This document shows, in pieces, positions 32,875-42,617 of a DNA stretch of 64,000 nucleotides (position 1 is its first letter; every line of letters starts with the position of its first letter). Location of the stretch: assembly GCA_043228905.1 (NCBI GenBank), contig JBHGNT010000021.1, forward strand, positions 8,060,001 through 8,124,000. The letters are read 5' to 3'. The notes beneath the pieces were generated by a model. The model searched no databases. It was not told the origin of the DNA and saw only the letters and a list, made by a program, of their open reading frames with translations. Origin of the DNA: Azolla caroliniana. Taxonomy: Eukaryota > Polypodiophyta. A program made the position numbers and the translations under genes.

Positions 32875-33658
32875 AGTGTATTTCATACACTACGTGAAAA
32901 ACGTGTAAAATAACCAATTGAATAAATATGAAGAAAAAGAAAGAAAGATCAAAATATATATTACATGCATAGGGCAAGATTCAAACCTTGTACCTCCATG
33001 TTAATAATTTGACACCTTACCATTACACTAACACATCATGAGTGTTAAAAGAATAGATATCCAACATAGAAAGCTTATTTCATGCATATTTTCTAGCGAA
33101 AAGCTTTACTTAGAAGAAAAATGCATGATAGAAAAAACCTACACATGCACATCTAGCGTCCATGAGCACTATAGTTGATAAAAACGCACGAGGTTAGAAA
33201 AAGCATGATCACTTTTAGAAAAAAAAAGAAAAAAGCATGTTAGAGAAAGCATATAGTCTATAGATAATAATAAAAAAACATGGATTGCTAAGAATCTCTC
33301 CTCATTATATAAGGATGGGGAGCACAATGTAATAAGGGTGGGAAAACTTTGGAAATTGGATATATTTCTAAAAACACCAATTAATAAATTATATTCGTGG
33401 GATTCACGAAATAAACTATACTCGTGGAATTCATGAGGTTTCTATATCTTTCTCTTTCAATCCAAATTCATATTCTTATCTTTATATTGATTAATCTAAT
33501 AAAATACATTATACTTGTGGGATTCATGAGGTTTCTATCTCTCTTTCTTAAATTCTATTCATAACTATACTCGTCTCAAATTCTTCCTCCTCCTAGTCCA
33601 AAACCCCAGCGTTTTCCACCCGACTCACGCAACGATCCGGCACCGAAAGGCACGACAC
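32875..33658 (+). repeat. 5' LTR of the gag-only element
   Basis: AT-rich, with TATATAAGG at about 33305-33313. It ends GGCACGACA before the primer site. The end matches 34190-34247. 'Gtgggattcatgaggtttctat' is repeated inside it. Confidence 0.75.
32977..33031 (-). other. tRNA-like A and B boxes, antisense in LTR
   Basis: The minus strand reads TTAGTGTAATGGTAAG (A-box form, 33031-33016) and GGTTTGAATCT (B-box form, 32987-32977) about 30 bp apart, as in tRNA genes. The rest does not fold as a clear tRNA. Confidence 0.5.
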
Positions 33659-33661
33659 AAG

Positions 33662-33680
33662 TGGTGAACCTGACGTGAAG
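33662..33680 (+). other. Candidate primer binding site
   Basis: TGGTGAACCTGACGTGAAG directly after the LTR, identical in its core to the site at 18355-18380. Confidence 0.6.
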
Positions 33681-33712
33681 ACGGTGGCAAGGAGATGGAG
33701 AATTAACAAGAG

Positions 33713-34186
33713 ATGATGAACACGATGATGATGATGTTCGTGCAGATGCCACAAGAACAACGAGCGATGTCGGAGATCACGGCGGCAATAAAGCGGCTTG
33801 TACAACGAAACGGACAATTCAACAAAAAGGATGCATCACGCTATCTATGTGACTACAAGGCGGAGATGATACGATGTGGGATACTGGAAGGATTGCAAGT
33901 GATATCCTTCAATCGGGTAGCTACAGATGAGTTACAAGAGAGAAACTACAAGATACAGCAACAAAACCCAACATGGGGGTCCTTTGAAGAAGCTTTACGA
34001 GAGGCATATGACTACGAGAGATTGAAGGGACGAGATCGGCGAGAGTTTGACAAATGGGTGGTATCAGAGAAGACCCACCAAAGTGCAGCACAAGAATTCC
34101 TAAAGTTCGAGCATCGTTTTGCTCAACTCTCGAAGCGGGAACAAAGATTGGTCGGGGAGGATAAAGTCCTAATGTTCTCCTCTTAA
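33713..34186 (+). pseudogene. Gypsy-type gag, C-terminally truncated
   Basis: 157 codons with a Met-rich start (MMNTMMMMFVQ), LVQRNGQFNKKDASRYLCDYKAEM, YERLKGRDRREFDKWVVSEK and FEHRFAQLSKREQRLVGED, then KVLMF. These match the capsid blocks of the gags at 18316 and 63700. The frame ends where it meets the end of the 3' LTR; the FLK(A)VD block and later parts are deleted. The junction carries 'ctcctc' on both sides, suggesting a microhomology deletion. Confidence 0.8.
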
Positions 34187-34189
34187 TCC

Positions 34190-34249
34190 AAAACCCCAGT
34201 GGTTCCCACCTGACTCACGCAACGATCCGGCGTCGAAAGGCACGACACT
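34190..34249 (+). repeat. Remnant of 3' LTR end
   Basis: 'Tccaaaaccccag' to 'cacgacact' matches 33595-33657 with a few changes. Confidence 0.85.
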
Positions 34250-34254
34250 GTCAT
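34250..34254. repeat. Target duplication GTCAT (right)
   Basis: Matches 32870-32874. Confidence 0.85.
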
Positions 34255-34383
34255 CTCGAATTTGGTGGAGAGGAGGACTTGACCTTATTGATGTGGACTA
34301 GACTTTCACCTCTAATGACCAGATCATCCACATATAGGATGATGACAATCGGGCTTTCAGAGTCATTTCGTACTTAGAGGGAC
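34255..34383 (-). pseudogene. Copia B RT active-site fragment
   Basis: The minus strand reads SESPIV then ILYVDDLVI and, before the target site, KFEM-type codons. It joins to 32869 across the gag-only element. On the other side, about 130 codons of RT are missing before the piece at 39947, lost when copia A2 arrived or later. Confidence 0.8.
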
Positions 34384-34385
34384 TT

Positions 34386-34716
34386 GTTGTAATGGTGTGA
34401 GCACCGCGAGGCCGTTAGAAAGATATTCCTCGAAAGGAATAATTTTGGGAGTTAGTGTATCGACTCATTTATGAGCTTCAAATACGGCCAGTACTTGTGT
34501 CAGCCCAATTGTCAGGGCTTGTATAAAAGGTGCTCACTGAGCACGATGTATGTACACAAAGTGTCACTATTTTGAATTTGAGTTTTGTGTTGTATGCTCT
34601 CTTTCTCCATATCCATCTCCATCTCTGCGTTTTCTGTGTTTTACCGAACTGTCTTATTCCTTCGAAATGTGTACTCTGTGTTCCGCATACGGTTCCGCAC
34701 ACGCTATTCTTTTACA
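34386..34716 (+). repeat. Copia A2 5' LTR, truncated
   Basis: It matches 39631-39946 from GTTGTAATGG to TTTTACA. TATAAAAGG lies at 34522. The first part (TGTTGAG to ACGTAA) is missing. Confidence 0.9.
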
Positions 34717-34735
34717 TGGTATCAAAGCGCGAGGG
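34717..34735 (+). other. Copia A2 primer binding site
   Basis: TGGTATCAAAGCGCGAGGG, a near match to the tRNA-iMet complement, directly after the LTR. Confidence 0.9.
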
Positions 34736-34827
34736 TTGAAGTCCTTTATAGTTGAGAAGAAAAGCTTGAGACAAAACAGAGTTGAAGTTGTTCTTCGTTT
34801 TTGTTCGGAAAAGAAAAAGACAACAAT

Positions 34828-35661
34828 ATGGACAAAGGTATGGGAAGCTCGCTACAGACCGAGAAGCTCGACAGGAGCAACTACGCATCTTGGTCGTACA
34901 AGATGCACCAGTACCTGCTTGGCCATGGCTACTGGAGTTATGTCGAAGGAGCTAATGATGTAGCACCCGATTTGACACACAGAGATTTTCCGGCTTGGGA
35001 ACAAGCGGCAAGCAGAATTCTCTACTGCTTTGCATCATGTGTGAGCGACCAACTATTGAACTATATTCGGGATGCTAAGATGCCAAAGGACACGTGGGAA
35101 AATCTCAAAAAGATTTTCACCGCAAGTATAACGGCCAGGAAGCTGCAGCTCAGGCAGGAGCTCAACAATGTCCGACAAAAAGATCTGTCTGTGGCTGATT
35201 ACATGTCCCGAATCAAGGAAATCTACGATTCTCTCGCTTCCGTCAACGTGAACGTTGAGGAAGATGAAATGGTGGAGGTTTGCCATGGCGGGCTAGCGTC
35301 CAGGTTCGAAAACTTCCGAACAGCGGTCTGTACGAGGGAAAATATTCCTTCGTTCTTCGAGCTTCAGTCAATGTTGCTCGTGGAGGAAAATCATACGGGT
35401 GCTTCTACGAGTATGCATGCCGACGACAAGATGTTGTACACGGAGGAAGATAGGCCCTGTGGTCGTGGTGGACAAGGCGGATCGACGCGCAATGGAGGCG
35501 GCCGACAAGAGCAGAACAAGCGGCATAATCGATGTGTCAATAGCAGTTCCGGACCCTCTACAAGCAGGGGGAGTCTTGGCGGTGCCGGAAGCCGGCAAGA
35601 GAAGGTCGCGTCAGAATGTTGGTACTGTTGCAAAAAAGGCCACAAGGAGAGCGAATGCTAG
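34828..35661 (+). CDS. Copia A2 gag
   Basis: Open from MDKGMGSSLQTEKLDRSNYA to the zinc knuckle CWYCCKKGHKESEC and a TAG at 35659, about 278 residues. The region before it, from 34801, is also open, but MDKGMGS matches the start of related gags (MDRG). It includes ASWSYKMHQYLLGHGYWSY, QLRQELNNVRQ and FFELQSMLLVEENH. This is the UBN2/copia-type gag that forms particles and binds RNA. It is intact as an ORF; the second Gly of the knuckle is Cys. Confidence 0.85.
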   Translation: MDKGMGSSLQTEKLDRSNYASWSYKMHQYLLGHGYWSYVEGANDVAPDLTHRDFPAWEQAASRILYCFASCVSDQLLNYIRDAKMPKDTWENLKKIFTASITARKLQLRQELNNVRQKDLSVADYMSRIKEIYDSLASVNVNVEEDEMVEVCHGGLASRFENFRTAVCTRENIPSFFELQSMLLVEENHTGASTSMHADDKMLYTEEDRPCGRGGQGGSTRNGGGRQEQNKRHNRCVNSSSGPSTSRGSLGGAGSRQEKVASECWYCCKKGHKESEC

Positions 35662-36180
35662 AAAAAGAGAGCCGATTCGGACAAAGCCGGATCGAGCCAA
35701 AGAGACGCAGCGAGGCGTCCGAGATCACACTACGCAGAAGGCTTTGAAGAAGCTGAAAACAAATCAGGCCCAGCCTTCGTAATGAAGCATAAGGCCAATT
35801 CTATGGCCGTGAACACCTCGAAATCGAGCGAGGTGTGGTATGTTGATTCCGGAGTGTGAAATCACATGACGAGTCACGAGGAATGGTTCTCATACCTGGA
35901 GAAACCGGAATCACAAGGAGTGGTCGAAACGGGAGACGACACTCCGCATACCATCGAACATGTCGGAGAAGTTCCCCTCAGCCACGTCGGGCAGAAAGGG
36001 AAACTCATGAACGTATTGCACATCCCGACAATAACCAAGAACCTTGTGTCGGTCGGATAGATCGTCGACCAAGGTATGCAAGTTCGATTCCCGCATCTCG
36101 GCTGCTTCATAGAAGAGGAAGGCAAAGTGATTGCACAAGGGCACCGTGAAGGGAGGATGTTTATCCTCGACACTAATCAA
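35662..36180 (+). pseudogene. Copia A2 protease and pre-integrase part
   Basis: After the gag stop, frames read KKRADSDKAG and then SEVWYVDSGV followed by TGA in place of the Ala-Ser of DSGAS, then NHMTSHEEWFSYLEK. LHIPTITKNLVSVG ends in TAG at 36058. REGRMFILDTNQ follows. The Asp-Ser-Gly core survives but the next codons are damaged. Confidence 0.85.
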
Positions 36181-37110
36181 ACTGGCACCGCGTTGTACGC
36201 GAAAGGACAAAAGGTCGAATCGGATATCGACCTGTGGCACAAGCGGTTTGGCCATTTAAATTTCCCACGGCTTCGTGAGATGCAGACGAAGAACATTGTT
36301 TTCGGCTTGCCGAAATTTCGGGGCCGTAATGGCCAAGTCTGTGAAGCCTGTCAAATGGGAAAACAACACCGACTTCCATTCCCCAATGAGCGTAATCATA
36401 GTCGAAGTCCGCTGGATTTGATCCATTTGGATGTGTAGGGACCGGCATAGAACGAGAGTCTTGGTGGAAGCCGTTACTTTGTAACCTTCATCGATGACTT
36501 CACTCGGCACGCGTGGATATGCACAATCACGAAGAAGAGCGAATTCTTCGCATGTTTCCTGAAGGTGAAGAGCCTTGTGGAAATGGAAACAAGGTGTAAG
36601 ATCAAATGTCTATGGTTTGATGGTGAGAAGGAGTACGTCTCCGACCAGTTCTCAAGTTATCTACAGAAGGAGGGAATTCGACGCGAATTCTGGTGTAGAT
36701 ACATGCCGCAGGAGAATGGCGTGGCCGAGTGGAAGAATAGGACGATTGAAGAAGCAGCTAGGGCAATGCTTGAAGAGAAGCATATGCCAAAATTATATTG
36801 GGTTGAAGCTGTGAAGACAGCTGACTACTTGCAGAATCAGACTTTTGCTAATGGAGGAGTGTCGCCACATGAGTTGTATTTCGGGAAGAAGCCGAACTTG
36901 GCACACTTGAGGATTTTCGGCAACATCGCGTATTTGCACGTGCCGAAGGAGAAAAGGAAGAAACTGGATGCTAAGGCTGAGAAATGTATCTTGGTCGGCT
37001 ATTCAGGTGAGCTGAAAGGGTATAAGTGTTACAACCCTCGAACAAAGGAAGTACGCGTAAGCCGCGACGTCGTGTTCGATGAGTCAGCTTCGTGGTCCTT
37101 GCCTTCACCT
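36076..37110 (+). pseudogene. Copia A2 integrase
   Basis: The frame to 36438 has DLWHKRFGHLNFPRL and CEACQMGKQHRLPFPNE (HHCC), then LIHLDV and TAG. The next frame (36565 on) has CLWFDGEKEYVS (second Asp), ENGVAEWKNRTIEEA (catalytic Glu) and [17 protein letters not shown] to [13 protein letters not shown]. The first-Asp block is broken by two TAG codons at 36436-36450. Confidence 0.88.
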
Positions 37111-38250
37111 CTAGTACCTCAAAACTCCATTCCGAATTCTGAGGAAGAAGTCAGCGAGGTTGAGATGCCTCGGCATGATGAGGAAATCGGAGCTCTGAGA
37201 GAGAGTCTGATCTCATTTCGGCTAAGTGGGCCGAATGAGGGGTTGGGCCAAAATGGCCAACCTATTGAAGAGACGGCGAGTAGTGGAGACTTAGTTGTGA
37301 TGTCCTCCCGTAAGGAGCCAAGGAGATGGCTTAGGCGCAAGGAAAAAGGGAGGAAGAAGGTGTTGGATTATGGCACGGATAGGAACGAGTCGGATCACCG
37401 CGAGTCCGACTCCGAGGGAAGTGATGACGGGTCTTCGAGAGCAAAGTCTGCGTCGGTTAAGAAAGCCTCAACATCGGGTAATGAGCAATTATGCCGATCT
37501 ACCCGCCAACAGAACCCTATTGTTCGGTTCGGATACAATGAGTACATGGCGCACCATTACGCGTACATGACGCGAGTGGCGGAAGTGTGTGAGCCGGAGA
37601 GCTACGCGGAAGTGCCACAATGGAGGAAGAGATGCGCGCATTGGCGGAAAATGAAATCTGGGACCTGGTTGAGGCACCGAAAGGTGTGAAGTCGATCGGA
37701 TGCAGATGGGTGTATAAGGTGAAATACAACACCGATGGCTCTGTCAACTGCTACAAGGCCTACGCGCAACAACACGGCATCGACTATGATGAGATGTTTG
37801 CGCCGGTTGCAAAGATGATGATCGTCCATGTTTTGCTTGCGATAGTTATGGCAAAGGGGTGGCACTTACATCAGATGGATGTAAACAATGCGTTCCTGCA
37901 AAGCGAGCTTGAGGAACAGGTGTACATGGTACAGTTCCCCGGATTTCAGTCCGGAACGAACACTTCCGTGGTGTGCCAATTGAAGAAGTCCCTTTAAGGA
38001 CTAAAGCAAGCTCCGCGTGCCTGGAACGCGAAGATCACACAGCAACTGCATCGGTCGACTCGGGCCGGTTAGTATTTTACATTATGTTGATGACTTGGTC
38101 ATCACCGGCGCCGACCTTGGTGAAATTGACCGCTTAAAGCTCCAGCTTGCAGCATCGTTTGAAATGAAGGATCTGGGGGCCCTTCATTACTTCCTCGGGA
38201 TCGAAGTGATCCGCACCCCCGAAGGCATACTGATCAGCCAATGACATTAC
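37111..38250 (+). pseudogene. Copia A2 linker and reverse transcriptase
   Basis: The Ser/Glu-rich linker runs to 37600 ([20 protein letters not shown]). A frame change near 37612-37620 leads to [27 protein letters not shown] is deleted before YAQQHGIDYDEMFAP. LHQMDVNNAFLQSELEEQVYM ends at a TAA (37997). SILHYVDDLVITGADLGEID (YVDD) follows after a small deletion. Four lesions inactivate it. Confidence 0.88.
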
Positions 38251-38986
38251 GTGCTGAGTATGCTCTTCAAGTTCGGGATGGCAAATTGTAAGCCCATCTC
38301 GACCCCTCTAGACAGAAACGTAAAGCTTCGCCGAGATTCAGGAAAGGCGTGCGACCCGCCACGGTTTCGACAAATTGTTGGAAGCCTCATTTACGTGACG
38401 ATTACTCGGCCGGATCTCAGCTACCCGGTTGGCTTAATCAGTCAATTTATATCGCAGCCTACAGCCGAACACTTTCAATGCGCGCAAAGGATATTGCGAT
38501 ATGTCAGCGGCTTGAAAGACTCGGCGTTGTTTTATCAGGCAGGTGTAGCTGAACAGTTGGTTCGCTACACATATGCCGATTGGGTCGGAAACGCCCATGA
38601 TCGTAGATCCACATCCGGATACGCATTCTCTCTAGGAAGTGCAGCGATCGCGTGGAGTAGTAAGAAGCAGCCGACAATAGCACTGCCGAGCAACGAGGCC
38701 GAATATCGAGGGGCGACTGTCACTACAAGCGAAGTCATTTGGCTGAAACGGCTATTGCGGGATCTGCATGTGGAGGTATTCAATCCGACGACGATCTATT
38801 GCGACAACCTCAGTTGTCTCCACCTTGCGGAAAACCCCGTGTTCCACGCCCAGACCAAGCACATGTGAGCGGGTCCTTTCAGGTGAAGTCAAACTAACGT
38901 ATGTTCTAACGGATTAGCAAGTTGCTGACATCTTCACCAAGCCTCTTGGTCTCGACAAGTTACGGCATTTCTCGGGTGAGCTAGAG
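38251..38986 (+). pseudogene. Copia A2 RNase H
   Basis: After a TGA at 38242 the frame has MLFKFGMANCKPISTPLDR, the domain start with YTYADWVGNAHDRRS, NEAEYRGATVTTSEVIWL, TIYCDNLSCLHLAENPVFH and QTKHM, then a stop at 38866. The rest (ERVLSGEV-like, ADIFTKPLGLDKLRHFSGE) is in another frame with a deletion. Confidence 0.88.
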
Positions 38987-39538
38987 TTGCGTCACCTCGA
39001 CACGCCGAACTTGAGGGGGAGAAAGGAAGAACAGGCACAAGAGTGTGGAAGGAGTGGGGGTGTTCATCACAACGGAAGTGACCGTGATGAGGAATCGGAT
39101 GAAGAATTCGAAGAAGAGAGCAAGGGCCGCAATCATAGGGAAGACTCGAAGACAACCGAATCAGGGGGAGATAAGGCCAAGAAGAAGACGTGGTTGGAAG
39201 TTGTCAAAGGTCTAAAGACAGAAGACGAATTGGAGACAACCAATTTGGATGAGAGCGGAATTGAATCGGAAGTGTTCGATTCAATCAGAATGTTCGATTT
39301 CGATACGCCGAATCAACTGAAGGCCATGCGGAGAAAAGGGCACCGAAGGACACGCCGACACTACAACAACAAGGGAGCTGAGAAGGGCCGAACAAGTAGA
39401 CAAGCCGACCGGAAGGGTCGAAGCGTGCGAAATCGAATGGGTCGAGGAGCGCGAGCGAGGCATGAAGCCAGAAGGAACCGGAGCGTAGATCCGGAAGAGC
39501 GGACAGAACCTCAAGTTGAGCTTGAGGGGGAGTGTTGA
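38987..39538 (+). CDS. Copia A2 C-terminal extension past RNase H
   Basis: 183 codons stay open from LRHLDTPNLRGRK to the LTR. They include an acidic part (EESDEEFEEESKGRN), the block KTEDELETTNLDESGIESEV, MFDFDTPNQLKAM, and a strongly basic tail (GRTSRQADRKGRSVRNRMGR). The last residues EPQVELEGEC are encoded by the polypurine tract, and the TGA stop lies at bases 4-6 of the LTR. It is not a separate gene; it would be the end of the polyprotein. Blocks are shared with A and C, which suggests selection. Function unknown; nuclear localisation or nucleic acid binding is a guess from the basic tail. Confidence 0.75.
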   Translation: MRHLDTPNLRGRKEEQAQECGRSGGVHHNGSDRDEESDEEFEEESKGRNHREDSKTTESGGDKAKKKTWLEVVKGLKTEDELETTNLDESGIESEVFDSIRMFDFDTPNQLKAMRRKGHRRTRRHYNNKGAEKGRTSRQADRKGRSVRNRMGRGARARHEARRNRSVDPEERTEPQVELEGEC

Positions 39539-39946
39539 GTGACAAGCTCAATGTTGGGTGCGTAACACGGTGCGTAACCCAGTGTGTAGACTGGGTGCGT
39601 AAAACATTACGCATAACGTAAGTTGTAATGGTGCGAACATCGCGAGGCCATTAGAAAGCTATTCCTCGAAAGGAATAATTTTGGGAGTGAGTGTAGCGGC
39701 TCATTTATGAGCGTCAAGTACTGTCAATACTTGTGTCAGCCCGATTGTCAGGGCTTGTATAAAAGGTGCTCACTGAGCATGATGTATGTACACAGAGTGT
39801 CACTATTTTGAATTTGAGTTTTCTGTTGTCTGCTCTCTTTCTCCATCTCCATCTCCATTTCCATCTCTGCATTTTCTGTGTTTTACCGAACTGTCTTATT
39901 CCTCCGAACTGTGTACTCTGTGTTCCGCATACGCTATTCTTTTACA
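39533..39946 (+). repeat. Copia A2 3' LTR
   Basis: It begins TGTTGAGTGACA and ends CTTTTACA. TATAAAAGG is at about 39759. A short palindrome (CCTCGAAAGGA) recurs in A. It is preceded by TTGAGGGGGAG. Confidence 0.95.
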
Positions 39947-40557
39947 TGGTTGACGGATTCATCGAAATTATACTTCAACATGTAAATCCATTTGTAGGCA
40001 ATTGCCTTCTTGTACGGCGAGTGGGGAACGAGATCACATGCCTTGTTCTTGCATAGTGCCCGCATCTCCTCGTTCATTGCTTCGACCCATCGTGGATCCT
40101 TGTCTGTTTCTGAAAAACTTTTCGGTTCTTGAATTGTCGTTACCTTCATCATAAAGCCATAGTGGTATGCCATATAATCGTTGTAGTCGAATGGGCTAAC
40201 AGGATCCTTCTCACGGGTGGAGCAATAGAGTGTTTCGTTTACCGTGGCAATGGCTTTCTTTATGCTAGGTGTCCTCATCATAGGTACATCGAAGCCACCA
40301 AACTCACTGTCAAGGGAGTGAGTTGATTCATTGTTGTCGAATTGATCTTCTTCATACTCCGACATTTTCGCCTTGCCTTTGTCCAGCTTCAGACTAAGCC
40401 GAGATGTGCTTTGGTTGCTCGGGGGCTCTTGTGGCCCACTAAGCCTTGTCGTAATCGGACTTTCTTCGAACATGTGTTCGAGTCGATCTCCATCTTCTAT
40501 CTCTTGTTCGGCGGATTCTGGGTCAACTACAAATGATTCGGGAGGAGTCGGCTTGGG
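39947..40557 (-). pseudogene. Copia B linker and RT start
   Basis: The minus frame 40473-39947 has GPQEPPSNQSTSRLSLKLDKG, EKDPVSPFDYNDYMAYHYGF, DPRWVEAMNEEMRALCKNKA and KAIAYKWIYMLKYNFDESVN, then copia A2 starts. It continues from the integrase piece across a stop at 40557. Confidence 0.85.
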
Positions 40558-40952
40558 TTAGTACCATGATGCCAATTCATCGAAGACTACATCTTGACTC
40601 ATACGAACCTTCCGAGTCGAGGGGTTATAACACTTGCACCCCTTTTGCTCCAGTGAGTATCCTATGAGGATACATTTCTCTGACTTCGGGTCGAGCTTTT
40701 GTCGCTTCTCCTCGGGGATGTGCATGTATGGAATGGAGCCGAATATCTGAACATGTGATAGATACAACTTCTTTCCGAAAAACTTCTCGTGTGGGGTAAC
40801 CTCATCCACGCTAGATGTTGTACACTGGTTCATTATGTAGACGGCTGTGTTGGCGGCTTTTGCCCAGTACGACTTCGGCATGTGCTTCTCGTTAAGCATG
40901 GGATGTGCTACTTCGAGCATGTGACGATTCTTTCGTTCGGCTACTCCACTCT
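40558..40952 (-). pseudogene. Copia B integrase, C-terminal part
   Basis: The minus strand from the MITE junction reads PQQSGVAERKNRHMLEVAH (catalytic Glu present), then HMPKSYWAKAANTAVYIMNQ and HIPEEKRQKLDPKSEKCILI to RMSQDVVFDELASWY. The N-part lies at 41671-42221. Confidence 0.88.
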
Positions 40953-40960
40953 GTTGTGGC
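40953..40960. repeat. MITE target duplication GTTGTGGC (left)
   Basis: Identical to 41663-41670. Confidence 0.95.
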
Positions 40961-41662
40961 CATAGATTGACATATTCGCATTCGTCGGGTTTCCCATTCA
41001 AATGCAAATGAATACGAATACGAATGGGTGGTCAAGTATTCATTAAACTCCAAAAAAAAAAAAAAAAAAACTTTGTCTTTTTCAATTTCCTAGGATAAAA
41101 AAAAGGAACTTCACAATAAATAGGGATAATAAAAGAGGGACTTGGGGATTTGACACTACTAAATTTTTATAATAAATATATAACTTATAAGTTATAAGTA
41201 TGTATTCGTTTTATTTTTAATAAATAAATAAAATAAAATAAAGGCTCATTAATTTCTCACTTTTTATTCCCTCAAAATTTATGGATATTTTTATTTTGAC
41301 ATTAAAAATAGTACTTCAAACTAATTATATCTTTAGAGTTCATACTAATCATATTTGGAAGTATAACTAAATTTTTATAATAAATGTATAACTTATAAAT
41401 TATAAGTATTCGTTTTTTTAAAATAAATAAATAAATTGATTAATTAAAATAAGTTTCATAAACTCTCTTGACACTATAATCTATTAATGAATAATTGTTC
41501 TTTTTTTGGTGAAATAAAATTTTTAAATAAATAAATAAATATTATATATATTTTTGCATAACGAATGGGTTTTTAATATTCTTGGGGTCATTTCGTATTC
41601 TCGAATATTGAGAATATTGCACATGAAGAATATCACGAATATCGCGCATGTGTCAATCTATG
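40961..41662. mobile_element. hAT-like MITE, 702 bp
   Basis: Terminal inverted repeats CATAGATTGACA...TGTCAATCTATG (12 bp perfect, extended imperfectly) are flanked by the 8-bp direct repeat GTTGTGGC. Removing it restores the integrase reading CLHMPQQSGVAER. 8-bp duplications and CA...TG ends are features of hAT transposons. The interior is AT-rich without a transposase ORF, and includes an A18-20 run near 41052. Confidence 0.93.
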
Positions 41663-41670
41663 GTTGTGGC
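41663..41670. repeat. MITE target duplication GTTGTGGC (right)
   Basis: Identical to 40953-40960. Confidence 0.95.
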
Positions 41671-42221
41671 ATATGTAAACACGAAAACTCTCGCTGAATT
41701 CCTTCTTTTCGAAGAAAAGCCGAAAATTCATCAGAGAAGTACTCTTTTCCTCCATCTGACCGAAGACATCGTACATGACGGCCGGTTGTCTTTTGGACTT
41801 CGCTTTTGAATTTCTGGAAGTGTCCAAACACTTAGCTCTTTTGTCGGATGGGGTAGATCCAGGTGTGCCTAGAGAAGTCGTCGATAAAGGTCACGTAGTA
41901 TAGGCATCCGCCGAATGTCGCCGTTTGAGCCGGCCCCCATACATCGGAATGAATTACATCGAGTAGGCCTTTGCTCACGTTCCTCTCCTTCGGGAATGGA
42001 TGCCAATGTTGCTTGCCAAATTGGCAAGCTACCCATACTCCTTCAATCTCTTTCTCTTTGAAGGTTGGGAGCCCGATGACGACTGCTTTCGATTGCATTG
42101 CCTTGAGTTTATTGAGGTTGATATGACCGATTCTCTTATGCCATAACTCTATGTCGGTGTTGATTTTGGTGCCCTTTGCAAACATGGCCGATTTCATCTC
42201 ATGTGAATCAAGAATGAACAA
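41671..42221 (-). pseudogene. Copia B integrase, N-terminal part and core
   Basis: The frame 42221-41832 has ELWHKRIGHINLNKL, WVACQFGKQHWHPFPKE (HHCC, first Cys lost), [17 protein letters not shown] (first Asp) and TFIDDFSRHTW. A TAG at about 41830 is followed in another frame by [15 protein letters not shown] (second Asp). The catalytic Glu is across the MITE. Confidence 0.88.
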
Positions 42222-42617
42222 TCAACCCTCTCTTCATCCACGAGCGATGAGTCGGCCCTCTTTTTCGATGAAGCAACCACCTTGGTTAAATCGAACTTGC
42301 ATCCCTTGCTCAACAATTTGGCCGACGGAGACCAAATTCTTTGTGATGGTTGGTACATGCAAGACATTCTTAATGTAAGTTTGGTTACCTTCTTTGCCGA
42401 ATGGAACATTGCCGATGTGCCGAATTGGATGAGTAGTGTCATCTCCGGTCTCGACATAGTCGGGTTGATCTGGCTCTCGAAGTTCTCTGAACCATTCTCG
42501 ATGAGACGTCATATGGTTCGAGGCACCAGAGTCGATGAACCATACGTCTTCCGAACTAGAGGCACTATTCAAAGTAGAGGCCGATATAGAATTTGCTCTA
42601 TGTCTCATCACGAACAT
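42222..42617 (-). pseudogene. Copia B protease
   Basis: A well-kept frame contains VWFIDSGASNHMTSHREWF with an intact DSGAS site, then LHVPTITKNLVSVGQIVEQG and EKEGRLIARG. The frame ends near 42234 and joins integrase by a frame change. Confidence 0.9.

Larger units (their letters stand above)
32875..34249 (+). mobile_element. Gag-only gypsy-like element with 3' deletion
   Basis: A 5' LTR (32875 to about 33658), a TGGTGAACC primer site, a gag, then only the last 60 bp of a 3' LTR (34190-34249). It is flanked by GTCAT and sits inside copia B RT. Termini read AGTGT...ACACT rather than TG...CA. It has no pol, so movement would need another element's enzymes. Confidence 0.8.
34386..39946 (+). 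mobile_element. Ty1/copia element A2
   Basis: Plus-strand copia: truncated 5' LTR, iMet-type primer site, gag, protease, integrase, RT, RNase H, C-terminal extension, polypurine tract, full 3' LTR. It is closely related to A and C. It lies within copia B RT; the first about 100 bp of its 5' LTR and about 400 bp of B are deleted at the left junction. Confidence 0.92.
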
